DNA from: DASSTJ01 sp035707965
Lineage (GTDB): Bacteria > Actinomycetota > Actinomycetes > Actinomycetales > Angustibacteraceae
Assembly: GCA_035707965.1 (NCBI GenBank)
Contig: DASSTJ010000052.1
Coordinates: 1-44,053, forward strand
Length of the DNA: 44,053 nt
Direction of reading: 5' to 3'
Numbering within the stretch: the stretch's first letter is position 1; each line of letters starts with the position of its first letter. The notes beneath the pieces are model-generated. The model did no database searches, was not told the DNA's origin, and was given only the letters and a program-made list of their open reading frames with translations. This document shows positions 8,514-16,619 of this stretch, in pieces. Both the position numbers and the translations under genes were made by a program.

Positions 8514-9149
8514 TCAGACCCCGCTGTAGGTGATGTCGCTGCCGATGGACGAGCCGACAGCCATGAGGACGACGAACACGGCGACCAGGAGCGCCGCCAG
8601 GCCGATGGTGATCCACGAGGTCACAACGCCTCCCTGGACGAGCCCGAGGCCGGTGAGCCGCCCGTCGGACTCCCTGATCTCGCGCTTGGCCCCGGGCGCC
8701 ATGACGAGCGCGATGATCGCGGTCACCAGGCCGAGGCCGCACATGAGCAGCAGGAGCAGCGAGGCGATGCCCAGCACCAGGACGGTCGTCGCCTTGCCCG
8801 ACGTCGGGGTGGCCGCGACCCCGTAGCCCCCGGCGTACGCCTGGCCGTAGGGCGCCGGGGCGCCGTACGGCTGGGGGTACTGGGGCCCGGGGTACGGGGG
8901 CTGGGGGTACGGGGGCTGGGGGTACTGGGGCCCGGGGTACTGAGGCTGGGGGTACTGGCCGTAGGCAGGCTGCTGATGGTTCGGCTGCTGCGGCTGGCCC
9001 AGCTGCGGCCCGGCCCAGGGGTTCGGCGAGTCGTACGGCGAGCTGGCCGGAGGCGGAGGCACGCGCTTGGTGAGGTCGGGACCGGACGGCTGGTCGGGAG
9101 CCGGCGGCTGGCTGTCCGGCGATGCCGGCTGAGGGTCCTCGTCAGGCAC
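8514..9149 (-). CDS. DUF4190-type membrane protein with proline/tyrosine-rich N-terminus
   Basis: 211 residues of unknown function. Residues 1-120 are disordered and rich in Pro, Gln and Tyr, with five near-identical pentapeptides (YPQPQ, YPGPQ, YPQPP, YPQPP, YPGPQ) written in exact 15-bp DNA repeats. Two hydrophobic segments follow (TTVLVLGIASLLLLLMCGLG and SWITIGLAALLVAVFVVLMA), separated by a basic loop, AKREIRE, as in DUF4190 proteins. The GTG start at 9149 has a strong GGGGAG site and overlaps the upstream gene by eight bases. An open frame extends to 9197 inside that gene, but the ribosome site supports 9149. It sits between two helicase-related genes; the reason is not known. Confidence 0.85.
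   Translation of the reverse strand: MPDEDPQPASPDSQPPAPDQPSGPDLTKRVPPPPASSPYDSPNPWAGPQLGQPQQPNHQQPAYGQYPQPQYPGPQYPQPPYPQPPYPGPQYPQPYGAPAPYGQAYAGGYGVAATPTSGKATTVLVLGIASLLLLLMCGLGLVTAIIALVMAPGAKREIRESDGRLTGLGLVQGGVVTSWITIGLAALLVAVFVVLMAVGSSIGSDITYSGV
8881..8955. repeat. Five 15-bp tandem repeats coding for YPxPx pentapeptides
   Basis: Units begin at 8881, 8896, 8911, 8926 and 8941. Units 2 and 3 are identical, and units 1 and 4 are identical; unit 5 differs by few bases. The 15-bp period keeps the reading frame of the DUF4190-type gene, so unit number can change by slippage without breaking the gene. Confidence 0.9.
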
Positions 9150-11505
9150 TGTTCTCCCCAGGTCGGTCGACGTGCGCGCCGTCCGCTGGCGCGACACCGG
9201 TCACGCGGTGCACCGAGAAGCCTCGCACGCCCTGGGTGCCGTGGTCGAAGGCCGTCACCCGTCCGCCGTCGATGCGCAGCGGGTCGACCACCCGTCGCTC
9301 GGTGCGGCCGGTCGCGTCGGCGTACCCGATCCAGACGCGACTGCCGCTCGCCACGGCGTCACGCAGCAGGGCGAGCGTCACCGACGGGTCGGTGACCGGA
9401 AGGCGAGGACCTTTCCCCGCGGACCGCCGCTCCTCGTCGTCCGTCGCCTGCTGCCCCGTGCGCAGCGACCGGACCACGGCGGCCAGGTACGCGGGCGTCG
9501 GCCGTGGTGGTTCGGACGCCGTCGGCCGCGGCGGCTCGCGCAACGGGGTGCGCACGAGGTCCGGCCGGGTGATGACCACCTCGCCGCCCGGCGACTCCGC
9601 GACCGGTGCGAGGCCGACATCCCTGAGGGTCTCGAGCACCTCCGTGGGCTCCGCCTGTGCCGCCACGACGGTGGGCGCGAGCTGGCGCAGGCGGAGGCGA
9701 CGGCAGCGGCGGTCGGCCAGCAGCTGCTCGAGGAGGGCAGGGTCGTCGCTCTGGACGTACGAGGACGCGCGTCCGACCCGGAGCTGGCCGTGCCGTCGCG
9801 CGACGTCGCCGACCAGGTACTCCAAGGGCTGCGGCACCGGCGTGCGGCTGTGCCGCGCCAGCGCGTCGAGCAGGCGGGACGACGTCCAGCCGGCGTCCAG
9901 CGCTCGCCGCACGCTGTCGGGCGTGAACCGGTACACGGTCGCGCCACCACGGGACTCGACGTCGGCGATGAGCGCCATGGTGCGGGCGAGGTCGGGCACC
10001 AGAGGCCCAGGTGCGACGGCGGTGAGGTCGGCCTGCAGCAGCACGTGGTCGACCGGCTGCGGCAGGAGCGGCGCCATGACGTCGGCCGGGTCCGCGGCCC
10101 CGGGAGCGCCGAGCGCCTGGTCGATCAGGGCGCGCCCGGGTGGGGACAGGGCGCCGCGGCCGGTGACCCCGAGCAGCTCGGCCTCGCGGAGCGTCCAGCG
10201 CACCAGGTCGTCGTAGAGCGCGCCGAGCCGCCCGCCGGTGCGGCGCGGGCGTCGCCAGTGCAGACGAGTCAGCAGCGAGCCGGGGTCGACGGAGGCACCC
10301 GCCGCCTCGGTCGCCAGCTCGGTGAGGACGTCGACGCGAACCTGGTGGGCGAGGGCGCGGTCGACGTCGGGCGACAGGGCGTTGCGCACGCTGCCCCGGT
10401 CGTCGCGGCTGCCGACCAGGCCGGCCACCCGGGTGCCCGCCAGCCACCACTCCGCCACGTGGTGCCACCGCTGCCCTGCGGGCCCCTCGGACCAGACGTC
10501 GAACGCCGGGGTCGGCGCCCAGGAGGGTCCGACCTCGCCGTCGTCCGCGACCAGTCCGCTGCCGTAGGCGAGCTCGACGACGAACGCGGCCAGCGCCTCG
10601 TCCACGTCCAGGAGAGAAGCGGTGCGGCGCAGCTCGCGGACGCCGAGGCCACCCGAGCGCAGGACGGGCGGCGGAGCCAGCCCCCAGGCGTCCCCCAGCT
10701 CACCGACCAGCCGCAGGACCTCCGCCGCGGCCGAGCCGGCAGCGCGAGCGACCAGCGCGGGCGGCCGGTCGCGCACCTGCAGCGGCGGTGGCGTCGTCTC
10801 GTCCTCGCCGGCGGCGCTGCGCAGGTGCAGGCCGACCTCCAGCGGCAGGACGACGTGGCCCGGGTCGGCCACCGCGAGCAGGCCGTGCGCGAGCAGCCAC
10901 TCGAGCGGGTTGGTCGAGCTGCGCTCGACGGTGCGGTCGGCCCGGTTCACGGCGCCGACCGGCGGTCCTGGCGCCAACCTCTCCAGCACGTCGAGGGCCG
11001 GAGGGGGCGCCTGCCGCAGCAGCTCTTCGAGGGGCTGGTCGAGCGGTGCGTCGAGCGGCGGTCCCAGCCCCGCGGGGTAGGGGCCGAGGGCGTCCTGCAC
11101 CGTCCGCAGCACATGGAGGTCGTCGTCCGGGCCCCACAGCAGGGCGAGGTCGCGCAGCTCGGCCACGTGCTCGGTCGTCGCTGCCATCGACTGCCGCATG
11201 GCTCCCGCCACCGCGCCGACGGCGGTGGGCTGGGGGAGCGCGGACACGACCTCGAGAGTGCGCAGGCGCGGGGTGTCGAGCCGGTCGAGAGCACGGTGGA
11301 CGCTTGCCCTCGTGCTGGCCCGGGCGGCGAGGGACGTGATGTCCGCGGCTGCCGGCGCCGCGAGATCAGGTCGGGCAAGCAGCAGGCCGACCAGGGCGTC
11401 GTCCGTCCACCCGCGCAGCTCGTCCGCCAGGCTGCGCGGCAGCGACGGCGCGGCGGCGGACCGGCGCGACGTGGTGCGGCGAGGCTGGGACGGCATCCGC
11501 ACCAC
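9142..11505 (-). CDS. Helicase-associated protein (Helicase_C_3 / XPB-Ssl2-like domain)
   Basis: 787 residues, matching the actinobacterial family next to XPB helicases (the Rv0862c type, from memory). The long N-terminal part is helical and Ala/Arg-rich. The region around RPDLVRTPLREPP and QPLEYLVGDVARRHGQLRVGRASSYVQSDDPALLEQLL carries the conserved family core. The C-terminus VWIGYADATGRTERRVVDPLRIDGGRVTAFDHGTQGVRGFSVHRVTGV reads like a WYL-type ligand domain. No helicase ATPase motifs are visible. It is probably a partner or regulator of the XPB helicase. The start is uncertain: GTG 11505 has a TACCGG -10-like element six bases upstream and no clear ribosome site; ATG 11496 is the alternative. 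Confidence 0.85.
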   Translation of the reverse strand: MVRMPSQPRRTTSRRSAAAPSLPRSLADELRGWTDDALVGLLLARPDLAAPAAADITSLAARASTRASVHRALDRLDTPRLRTLEVVSALPQPTAVGAVAGAMRQSMAATTEHVAELRDLALLWGPDDDLHVLRTVQDALGPYPAGLGPPLDAPLDQPLEELLRQAPPPALDVLERLAPGPPVGAVNRADRTVERSSTNPLEWLLAHGLLAVADPGHVVLPLEVGLHLRSAAGEDETTPPPLQVRDRPPALVARAAGSAAAEVLRLVGELGDAWGLAPPPVLRSGGLGVRELRRTASLLDVDEALAAFVVELAYGSGLVADDGEVGPSWAPTPAFDVWSEGPAGQRWHHVAEWWLAGTRVAGLVGSRDDRGSVRNALSPDVDRALAHQVRVDVLTELATEAAGASVDPGSLLTRLHWRRPRRTGGRLGALYDDLVRWTLREAELLGVTGRGALSPPGRALIDQALGAPGAADPADVMAPLLPQPVDHVLLQADLTAVAPGPLVPDLARTMALIADVESRGGATVYRFTPDSVRRALDAGWTSSRLLDALARHSRTPVPQPLEYLVGDVARRHGQLRVGRASSYVQSDDPALLEQLLADRRCRRLRLRQLAPTVVAAQAEPTEVLETLRDVGLAPVAESPGGEVVITRPDLVRTPLREPPRPTASEPPRPTPAYLAAVVRSLRTGQQATDDEERRSAGKGPRLPVTDPSVTLALLRDAVASGSRVWIGYADATGRTERRVVDPLRIDGGRVTAFDHGTQGVRGFSVHRVTGVAPADGAHVDRPGENSA

Positions 11506-11599
11506 GCTACGCCGGTAGGTCGACGCCCGGAGACGCGGCGACGGCCGGCTGACGGCGCGCCGCGCGAGGGGTTACGCGGGGGGACCGGTCCGCGCCAAG

Positions 11600-13267
11600 A
11601 TGCCCGTCATGACCACCTCTGCACCGTCCTTCTCCTACACGTCGGCCGTGTCCGACACCGCCCTGCTCGGGGACACCATCGGCGACAACCTCGAGCGCAC
11701 GGTCGCGCTGCACGGTGACCGCGAGGCGCTGGTCGACGTGCCGACGCACCGACGGTGGACGTACAACGAGCTCGATGTCGAGGTGGACGAGCTGGCGCGG
11801 GGACTGCTCGAGCTCGGCGTCGAGAAGGGCGACCGCATCGGCATCTGGTCGCCGAACTGCGCCGAGTGGGTGCTGCTTCAGTACGCGACCGCGAAGGTGG
11901 GGGCGATCCTCGTGAACGTCAACCCGGCCTACCGCTCGCACGAGCTGCGGTACGTCGTGAACCAGTCCGGGATGCGGCTGCTCGTGTCGGCGGTCAGCCA
12001 CAAGGCGTCGGACTACCGCCGCATGGTCGACGAGGTGCGTCGGGACTGCCCTGGGCTGATGGACGTCGCGTACATCGGTGAGGAGTCCTGGACCGCGCTG
12101 GTCGAGCGGGGGAGCGGCGTGGACCACCACCGGCTGCGCGAGCGCATGGCCCGGCTCGGCCCGGATGACCCGATCAACATCCAGTACACGTCCGGGACGA
12201 CGGGGTTCCCCAAGGGCGCGACGCTGAGCCACCACAACATCCTCAACAACGGCTACTTCGTCGGCCAGCTGATCCACTACACGGAGCTCGACCGCATCTG
12301 CCTGCCCGTGCCCTTCTACCACTGCTTCGGCATGGTGATGGGCAACCTGGCGGCGACCTCGCACGGCGCCTGCATGGTGATCCCGGCGCCGAGCTTCGAG
12401 CCCGCCGCGACGCTGGGGGCGGTCCAGGACGAGCGCGTGACGTCGCTGTACGGCGTGCCGACGATGTTCATCGCCGAGCTGGGCCTGCCGGACTTCGGCG
12501 ACTACGACCTGTCGACCCTGCGCACCGGCATCATGGCCGGCTCGCCGTGCCCGGTCGAGGTGATGAAGCGCGTGGTCGACGAGATGCACATGGCCGAGGT
12601 GGCGATCTGCTACGGCATGACCGAGACGTCGCCGGTCTCCACGATGACGCGGGTGGACGACGACCTGGCGCGGCGCACCGAGACCGTGGGCCGCACGATG
12701 CCCCACCTGGAGAGCAAGGTGGTCGATCCCGTCACCGGCCTGACGGTGCCTCGCGGTGAGGCCGGTGAGCTGTGCACCCGCGGCTACTCCGTGATGCTCG
12801 GGTACTGGGACGAGCCGGAGAAGACGGCCGAGGCGATCGATGCCGCCCGGTGGATGCACACCGGCGACCTGGCGACGATGGACGACGAGGGCTACGTCAA
12901 CGTCGTCGGCCGGATCAAGGACGTCGTGATCCGCGGTGGCGAGAACGTCTACCCGCGGGAGGTCGAGGAGTTCCTCTACGCGCACCCGGATGTCGCCGAC
13001 GTGTCGGTGGTGGGCGTGCCGGACGAGCGCTACGGCGAGGAGCTGATGGCCTGGGTGGTGATGAAGCCGGGCGCGTTGCCGCTCACTGACGAGGCCGTGC
13101 GCGCCTTCTGCGAGGGCAAGATCGCGCACTACAAGGTGCCGCGCTACGTGCACGTCGTCGACAGCTTCCCGATGACCGTCACCGGCAAGATCCGCAAGGT
13201 GGAGATGCGCGAGGCCGCCGTCGAGCTCCTGGGTCTGCACGAGGCGGCCGCGATCCGCAACGCGTGA
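11600..13267 (+). CDS. AMP-binding acyl-CoA synthetase
   Basis: Activates a fatty or other carboxylic acid to its acyl-CoA through an acyl-adenylate; cytoplasmic or membrane-associated. It has 555 residues and the complete ANL-superfamily set: P-loop YTSGTTGFPKG (196-206), GMTETSPVS, the hinge region TGDLATMDDEGYVNVVGRIKDVVIRGGENVYPREVE, and the catalytic Lys530 in TGKIRK. It looks most like FadD-type medium/long-chain synthetases; the acid is not predictable. The ATG at 11600 may be replaced by the ATG at 11609. It is divergent from the helicase-associated gene and stands alone. A TGACAAG/CTTGTCA inverted repeat (13281-13308) after it may end transcription. Confidence 0.94.
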   Translation: MPVMTTSAPSFSYTSAVSDTALLGDTIGDNLERTVALHGDREALVDVPTHRRWTYNELDVEVDELARGLLELGVEKGDRIGIWSPNCAEWVLLQYATAKVGAILVNVNPAYRSHELRYVVNQSGMRLLVSAVSHKASDYRRMVDEVRRDCPGLMDVAYIGEESWTALVERGSGVDHHRLRERMARLGPDDPINIQYTSGTTGFPKGATLSHHNILNNGYFVGQLIHYTELDRICLPVPFYHCFGMVMGNLAATSHGACMVIPAPSFEPAATLGAVQDERVTSLYGVPTMFIAELGLPDFGDYDLSTLRTGIMAGSPCPVEVMKRVVDEMHMAEVAICYGMTETSPVSTMTRVDDDLARRTETVGRTMPHLESKVVDPVTGLTVPRGEAGELCTRGYSVMLGYWDEPEKTAEAIDAARWMHTGDLATMDDEGYVNVVGRIKDVVIRGGENVYPREVEEFLYAHPDVADVSVVGVPDERYGEELMAWVVMKPGALPLTDEAVRAFCEGKIAHYKVPRYVHVVDSFPMTVTGKIRKVEMREAAVELLGLHEAAAIRNA

Positions 13268-13302
13268 GGGGACCCGGGCCTGACAAGGGACGAATCGGCT
13301 AC

Positions 13303-13331
13303 TTGTCATTGTCGGCGGCCGCCGGTAGGAT
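13303..13331 (+). promoter_or_regulatory. Sigma-70-type promoter of the DUF222-HNH gene
   Basis: A -35 box TTGTCA (13303-13308) and a -10 box TAGGAT (13326-13331) are separated by exactly 17 bases, the optimum. The last base of the -10 box is the first base of the LexA-box palindrome. This is the clearest -35/-10 promoter in the window. Confidence 0.8.
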
Positions 13332-13346
13332 CGAACACACGTTCGA
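13331..13346. promoter_or_regulatory. LexA (SOS) box, perfect match
   Basis: TCGAACACACGTTCGA is a perfect 6-4-6 palindrome that matches the actinobacterial LexA consensus TCGAAC-N4-GTTCGA at every fixed position. It overlaps the -10 box and the start region of the DUF222-HNH promoter, so LexA bound here should block transcription until DNA damage. Confidence 0.9.
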
Positions 13347-13364
13347 CGTGCAGGGAGGGCGGTC

Positions 13365-14951
13365 GTGGACGGGATGGCAGGGGGTCGGCTTGATGCTGCG
13401 GCGCTCGACCGCTTCGTGGCGCGGCTGGGTGAGCCTGTCGGCTCGGCTGACGCGGATGTGGACGATGCTGCGCTGGTCGACGAGATCGCGGGGTTGGAGC
13501 GGGTGAAGGCGGCGTCGGCGGCGCGTCAGGCGCGGCTGACGGTGATGTTCGACATCTCGCAGCGGGCGCGGCAGCGCGCGGCGGGGCTGCCGGCGAAGCA
13601 CGTCGGCAAAGGGATCGCCGAGCAGGTCGCGCTGGCACGTCGTGAGTCACCCAGCCGTGGGGCGCGGCATCTGCGGGAGGCGAAGGCGTTGGTGTGCTCG
13701 ATGCCGCACACCCTCGCGGCGCTGGCGCGCGGTGAGGTGGGGGAGTGGACGGCGTCCCTGGCGGTGGCTGAGACGGCGTGCCTGAAGCCGGAGGACCGGC
13801 GGCGGGTGGACGCTGAGCTGGCCGACCGGTTGCCGACCCTGGGTCCGGCGCGGGTGGGGGCCGAGGCATGGTCGATCTCCTGCCGGCTGGACCCGGAGGC
13901 GGCGGTGAAGCGCTACGCACGGGCGGTGACCGAGCGGCGGGTGTCCCTGCGACCGGCACCGGAGGCGATGACCTTGCTGACCGCGCTGTTGCCGGTGCGT
14001 GACGGCGTCGCCTGCCACACCGCGTTGTGCCGGGCGGTGGCCGACGCGGCCGCGGCCGGCGACACGCGCTCGCGTGGGCAGGTGATGGCCGACACCCTCG
14101 TCGGGCGTGTCACCGGCAGCCCCGCTCAGTACGCGCCGCAGGCCGAGCCCTCGCCAGGGCAGGCGTCGACCGACATCGAGTCTGCCTCGCCGTGTCAGCC
14201 GAGCGAGCCCGCGACGTCGCGCCCGGATGGTTTCGAGAGTGTCGCCGAGCCGGGGCAGACGGTGGAGATCCACCTGGTGATGACCGACCGGGCGCTGCTG
14301 GCCGGCGGAGACGAGCCAGCGCTGCTCACCGGACCGGAGACCAGCGGCTCCAACCCTGGCGGTGGGCTGGTGCCCGCAGGCGTCGCGCGGGAGCTGGTCG
14401 CCGACGCCGACAAGGTGTGGGTGCGCCGGCTGTTCACCGAACATGCATCCGGGCAGCTGGTCGCGATGGAGTCCTCCCGGCGGGTGTTCGACGGGCACCT
14501 GCGCCGGATGCTGGTGCTGCGCGACGGGATCTGTCGCACCCCGTGGTGCGAAGCCCCGATCCGGCACGGCGACCACGTCATCGACCACGCCGACGGAGGC
14601 CCGACCAGCCTGGACAACGGCCAAGGCCTGTGCGAACGCTGCAACCAGACCAAGAACTTGCCCGGCTGGAGTGCCCAGACCGGCGACTCGAGCCCATACG
14701 CCAGCCGCGACGCCGATCCCATCCGCGACGCCGATCGGAGCGCAGTGCGCGACCAAGCACCTCGCCACGACACCGACCGACAGCCCGGCCGAGATCCTGG
14801 CGGCGGGCACGTCGTCCGCACCACCACGCCCACGGGTCACGTCTACGAGTCGGCACCGCCACCGCTGCTGGGGGCCGCGCTGCAGGCAGCTGCCGCTGAG
14901 GATCGGTCGCGTCCTCGTGGCCGCTCGCCATCGCCCGCAGCGGTTCCGTGA
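13365..14951 (+). CDS. DUF222 (13E12-type) HNH endonuclease, SOS-controlled
   Basis: 528 residues. DUF222 occupies about residues 30-350 (LERVKAASAARQARL, RRESPSRGARHLREAKAL, AWSISCRLDPEAAVKRYARAV). A C-terminal HNH domain (about 383-440) has the zinc-binding and catalytic pattern CRTPWCEAPIRHGDHVIDHADGG...LCERCNQTKN, with two Cys pairs and the HVIDH core, so it looks active. About 80 disordered residues follow. The GTG start at 13365 has GGGAGGG at 13353-13359. The gene stands alone between the acyl-CoA synthetase and a convergent membrane gene, behind a strong promoter overlapped by a perfect LexA box. The family is abundant in actinobacteria, and several mycobacterial 13E12 genes are reported as LexA-regulated. 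Its cellular role is unknown: DNA cutting after damage is inferred. Confidence 0.93.
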   Translation: MDGMAGGRLDAAALDRFVARLGEPVGSADADVDDAALVDEIAGLERVKAASAARQARLTVMFDISQRARQRAAGLPAKHVGKGIAEQVALARRESPSRGARHLREAKALVCSMPHTLAALARGEVGEWTASLAVAETACLKPEDRRRVDAELADRLPTLGPARVGAEAWSISCRLDPEAAVKRYARAVTERRVSLRPAPEAMTLLTALLPVRDGVACHTALCRAVADAAAAGDTRSRGQVMADTLVGRVTGSPAQYAPQAEPSPGQASTDIESASPCQPSEPATSRPDGFESVAEPGQTVEIHLVMTDRALLAGGDEPALLTGPETSGSNPGGGLVPAGVARELVADADKVWVRRLFTEHASGQLVAMESSRRVFDGHLRRMLVLRDGICRTPWCEAPIRHGDHVIDHADGGPTSLDNGQGLCERCNQTKNLPGWSAQTGDSSPYASRDADPIRDADRSAVRDQAPRHDTDRQPGRDPGGGHVVRTTTPTGHVYESAPPPLLGAALQAAAAEDRSRPRGRSPSPAAVP

Positions 14952-15017
14952 GGCGCGGTCCTCTCCACGGTGGCAGCCTTGGCGCTGGCTTTCTCGCGCT
15001 GTGAGCGGGGTACCCGG

Positions 15018-15040
15018 CGCTGGCATGCTCGCGGCCAGCG
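15018..15040. terminator. Possible bidirectional hairpin after the DUF222-HNH gene
   Basis: CGCTGG (15018-15023) pairs with CCAGCG (15035-15040) around an 11-base loop, in the 97-base gap between the convergent DUF222 gene and the membrane gene that ends at 15049. The short stem and lack of a U-tract make this tentative. Confidence 0.35.
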
Positions 15041-15048
15041 GTGTCCGT

Positions 15049-15471
15049 TCAGGCGCGTCTGCTGTAGAAGACGAAGCTCGCTACGGCGAGGATCAACTCG
15101 GTCCAGAGCAGGATGGTCATCACGATCTCGGTGGGTGCCTCGAGGGCCAGCGCGACGGTCGCCAAGCCAGTCAGCGGGAGCGCCAGGACGCCGACGAACG
15201 CCGCGCTGCGGGTCATCACAGCGTCGTCGCGCTCGTCGCCGGCACCGGTCAGGGCGCGCTCCGCGGTGAGGGTCCTATCCGGGCGCCTCGACGTGCGCCA
15301 GGCCGCGACCGCGAACAAGAGGATGGTGACGAACCCGCCCTGCAGCACGCCGTTGCCCATGTTGCCGGGACCCCAGCGCCGCAGCACGAGGCCCAGGGTC
15401 ACGACGACGACGAGTCCCAGCGCTATCCCGAGAGCAAGGCGGGTCCGGCGGCTGAGCTCAGTCGTCGACAT
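15049..15471 (-). CDS. Small four-helix membrane protein paired with an Xre regulator
   Basis: 140 residues with four hydrophobic segments: LALGIALGLVVVVTLGLVL, GGFVTILLFAVAAW, AAFVGVLALPLTGLATVAL and IVMTILLWTELILAVASFVFY. No catalytic motif is visible. The ATG at 15471 is preceded by GAGGAG and lies inside the end of the Xre regulator gene (14-base overlap), so translation is coupled. The open frame reaches 15582 but would then cover more of the regulator gene. Such short Xre-type regulators are widely found with small multi-spanning membrane proteins of unknown function (DUF2178-like pairs). I do not recognise the exact family. The pair is expected to be controlled by the three operators at 15675-15737. 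Confidence 0.8.
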   Translation of the reverse strand: MSTTELSRRTRLALGIALGLVVVVTLGLVLRRWGPGNMGNGVLQGGFVTILLFAVAAWRTSRRPDRTLTAERALTGAGDERDDAVMTRSAAFVGVLALPLTGLATVALALEAPTEIVMTILLWTELILAVASFVFYSRRA

Positions 15472-15652
15472 GGAAGATCTCCTCAACAGTGCGCTGGAAC
15501 TGGTGGGCGATGGCGATGGCGAGGGGGAGGGAGGGGTCGTACCGGCCGTTCTCGATCGAGTTGATCGTCTGCCGCGAGACACCGAGAGCCGTGCCGAGAG
15601 CGGCCTGCGAGAGCCCGTGCTGCGCGCGCAGTGCTCGGACGTCGTTGCGCAC
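15458..15652 (-). CDS. Short Xre-family transcriptional regulator (YgzD/YozG-like)
   Basis: 64 residues, essentially only a helix-turn-helix: VRNDVRALRAQHGLSQAALG, then GVSRQTINSIENGRYDPSL, ending in VEEIFHVDD. This matches the very short regulators that usually begin M-K-N-x-(L)-x-x-LR and end near IEEIF. The GTG at 15652 aligns with that family start and has GAGAGG about seven bases upstream. An upstream TTG at 15697 would give 79 residues, but that stretch covers the first operator, so I prefer 15652. It is probably an autorepressor of itself and the overlapping membrane gene. No stand-alone kinase or protease partner is nearby. Confidence 0.85.
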   Translation of the reverse strand: MRNDVRALRAQHGLSQAALGTALGVSRQTINSIENGRYDPSLPLAIAIAHQFQRTVEEIFHVDD

Positions 15653-15674
15653 GGCCGCCTCTCGGTCCCCGGAT

Positions 15675-15737
15675 GTCAAGGTCCCTTGACGTGACAAGGG
15701 TGCTTGACATTACGACCCGATGTCAAGCCACCTTGAC
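15675..15737. promoter_or_regulatory. Three operators GTCAAG-N4-CTTGAC before the Xre/membrane pair
   Basis: Sites lie at 15675-15690 (GTCAAG gtcc CTTGAC), 15693-15708 (GACAAG ggtg CTTGAC, one mismatch) and 15722-15737 (GTCAAG ccac CTTGAC). Centres are 18 and 29 bases apart, and the first site is 23 bases upstream of the Xre start. Three copies of one palindrome are strong evidence for a specific repressor site. A sulfurtransferase gene ends at 15752 on the same strand, so the cluster fills the 99-base gap. Confidence 0.85.
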
Positions 15738-15751
15738 CTCGGCCGAGATGG

Positions 15752-16582
15752 TCAGTCGCCCGTCGCCACCGGACGCGACGGGTCGGCGATCCACTCCGAC
15801 CACGACCCCGGGTACAAGGCGGCGTGCAGGCCGGCCTCGTGCAGCGCCAGCACCATCTGCGCGGCCGTGATGCCCGAGCCGCAGTATGCGGTGACGACGG
15901 GAGGGAGGTCTGCTGCCGGCAACGCCGCCACCACGACCTCACGCAACCGGTCCCGCGGCAACAGGCGACCGTCGTCGGCAACCATCTCGCTGATGGGCAG
16001 CGACACCGCACCTGGGATGTGGCCTGCGACGGGATCGATGGGCTCGCTCTCGCCGCGGTACCGCCCCGGCGCCCGCACGTCGAGCAGCGTGCCGACATGG
16101 CCGGCGAGCACGTCGTCGGCGGAGACAGTCGGCATCGCGCCGACCCGTGCGGTGGCCTCCCCTACCGGCTGTGCGACGACCTCCCCTGACTCGAGCTGGC
16201 CGCCCGCGCCCACCCAGGCCACCAGACCGCCGTCCAGCACGCGCACGCGCTCGTGGCCAGCCCAGCGCAGACACCACCACGCCCGAGCCGCCGGCGATCC
16301 GTTGCCACCGTCGTAGACGACGACGTCCCGCTCGGCGCCGATTCCCAGCTGCTGCAACGTCCGCGACATCTGGTCCGCCGAGGGCAACGGGTGCCGGCCG
16401 CCCTCCCCCGGTGGGGCGGCGAGCTGTGCGTCGAGGTCGCAGAACACCGCTCCGGGCAGATGCCCGGTCGCGTACCCGTCGTGGTCCGGACCGTCCAGGC
16501 TCCAGCGGACGTCGACGAGCAACGGCGCAGCTGGGCCGCTCACCTCGTGCCGCAGGTCGGCGGCCTGGACAAGAGCGCTCAT
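15752..16582 (-). CDS. Thiosulfate/3-mercaptopyruvate sulfurtransferase (two rhodanese domains)
   Basis: Transfers a sulfane sulfur from thiosulfate or mercaptopyruvate to an acceptor through a Cys persulfide; cytoplasmic. It has 276 residues. The first rhodanese domain (about 8-130) is structural, with DVRWSLDGPDHDGYATGHLPGAVFCDLD and DGGNGSPAARAWW. The second (about 152-270) has the active loop CGSGITA with Cys234, near the canonical CG(S/G)GVTA of mercaptopyruvate/thiosulfate enzymes. Length and layout are normal (SseA/TST type). The start at 16582 has GTGGGGGC directly upstream, a weak ribosome site. It lies 37 bases downstream of the winged-helix regulator on the same strand and may share its transcript. 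Confidence 0.92.
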   Translation of the reverse strand: MSALVQAADLRHEVSGPAAPLLVDVRWSLDGPDHDGYATGHLPGAVFCDLDAQLAAPPGEGGRHPLPSADQMSRTLQQLGIGAERDVVVYDGGNGSPAARAWWCLRWAGHERVRVLDGGLVAWVGAGGQLESGEVVAQPVGEATARVGAMPTVSADDVLAGHVGTLLDVRAPGRYRGESEPIDPVAGHIPGAVSLPISEMVADDGRLLPRDRLREVVVAALPAADLPPVVTAYCGSGITAAQMVLALHEAGLHAALYPGSWSEWIADPSRPVATGD

Positions 16583-16619
16583 GCCCCCACTGTGTCAGCA
16601 GCCGTAGTGGCGCAGGGGC

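Noticed and set aside
8881..8955. Regular 15-bp repeats as a CRISPR array
   Set aside because: Units are contiguous without spacers and code in frame for YPxPx within a gene.
13281..13308. TGACAAG...CTTGTCA as a fourth site for the Xre regulator
   Set aside because: The half-sites differ (GACAAG/CTTGTC) and the spacer is 14 bases instead of 4; it overlaps the -35 box and may be a weak terminator of the acyl-CoA synthetase gene.
13365..14951. Group II intron or homing-type mobile element because of the HNH domain
   Set aside because: The DUF222 plus HNH layout is a known stand-alone family; there is no reverse transcriptase, intron structure or interrupted host gene.
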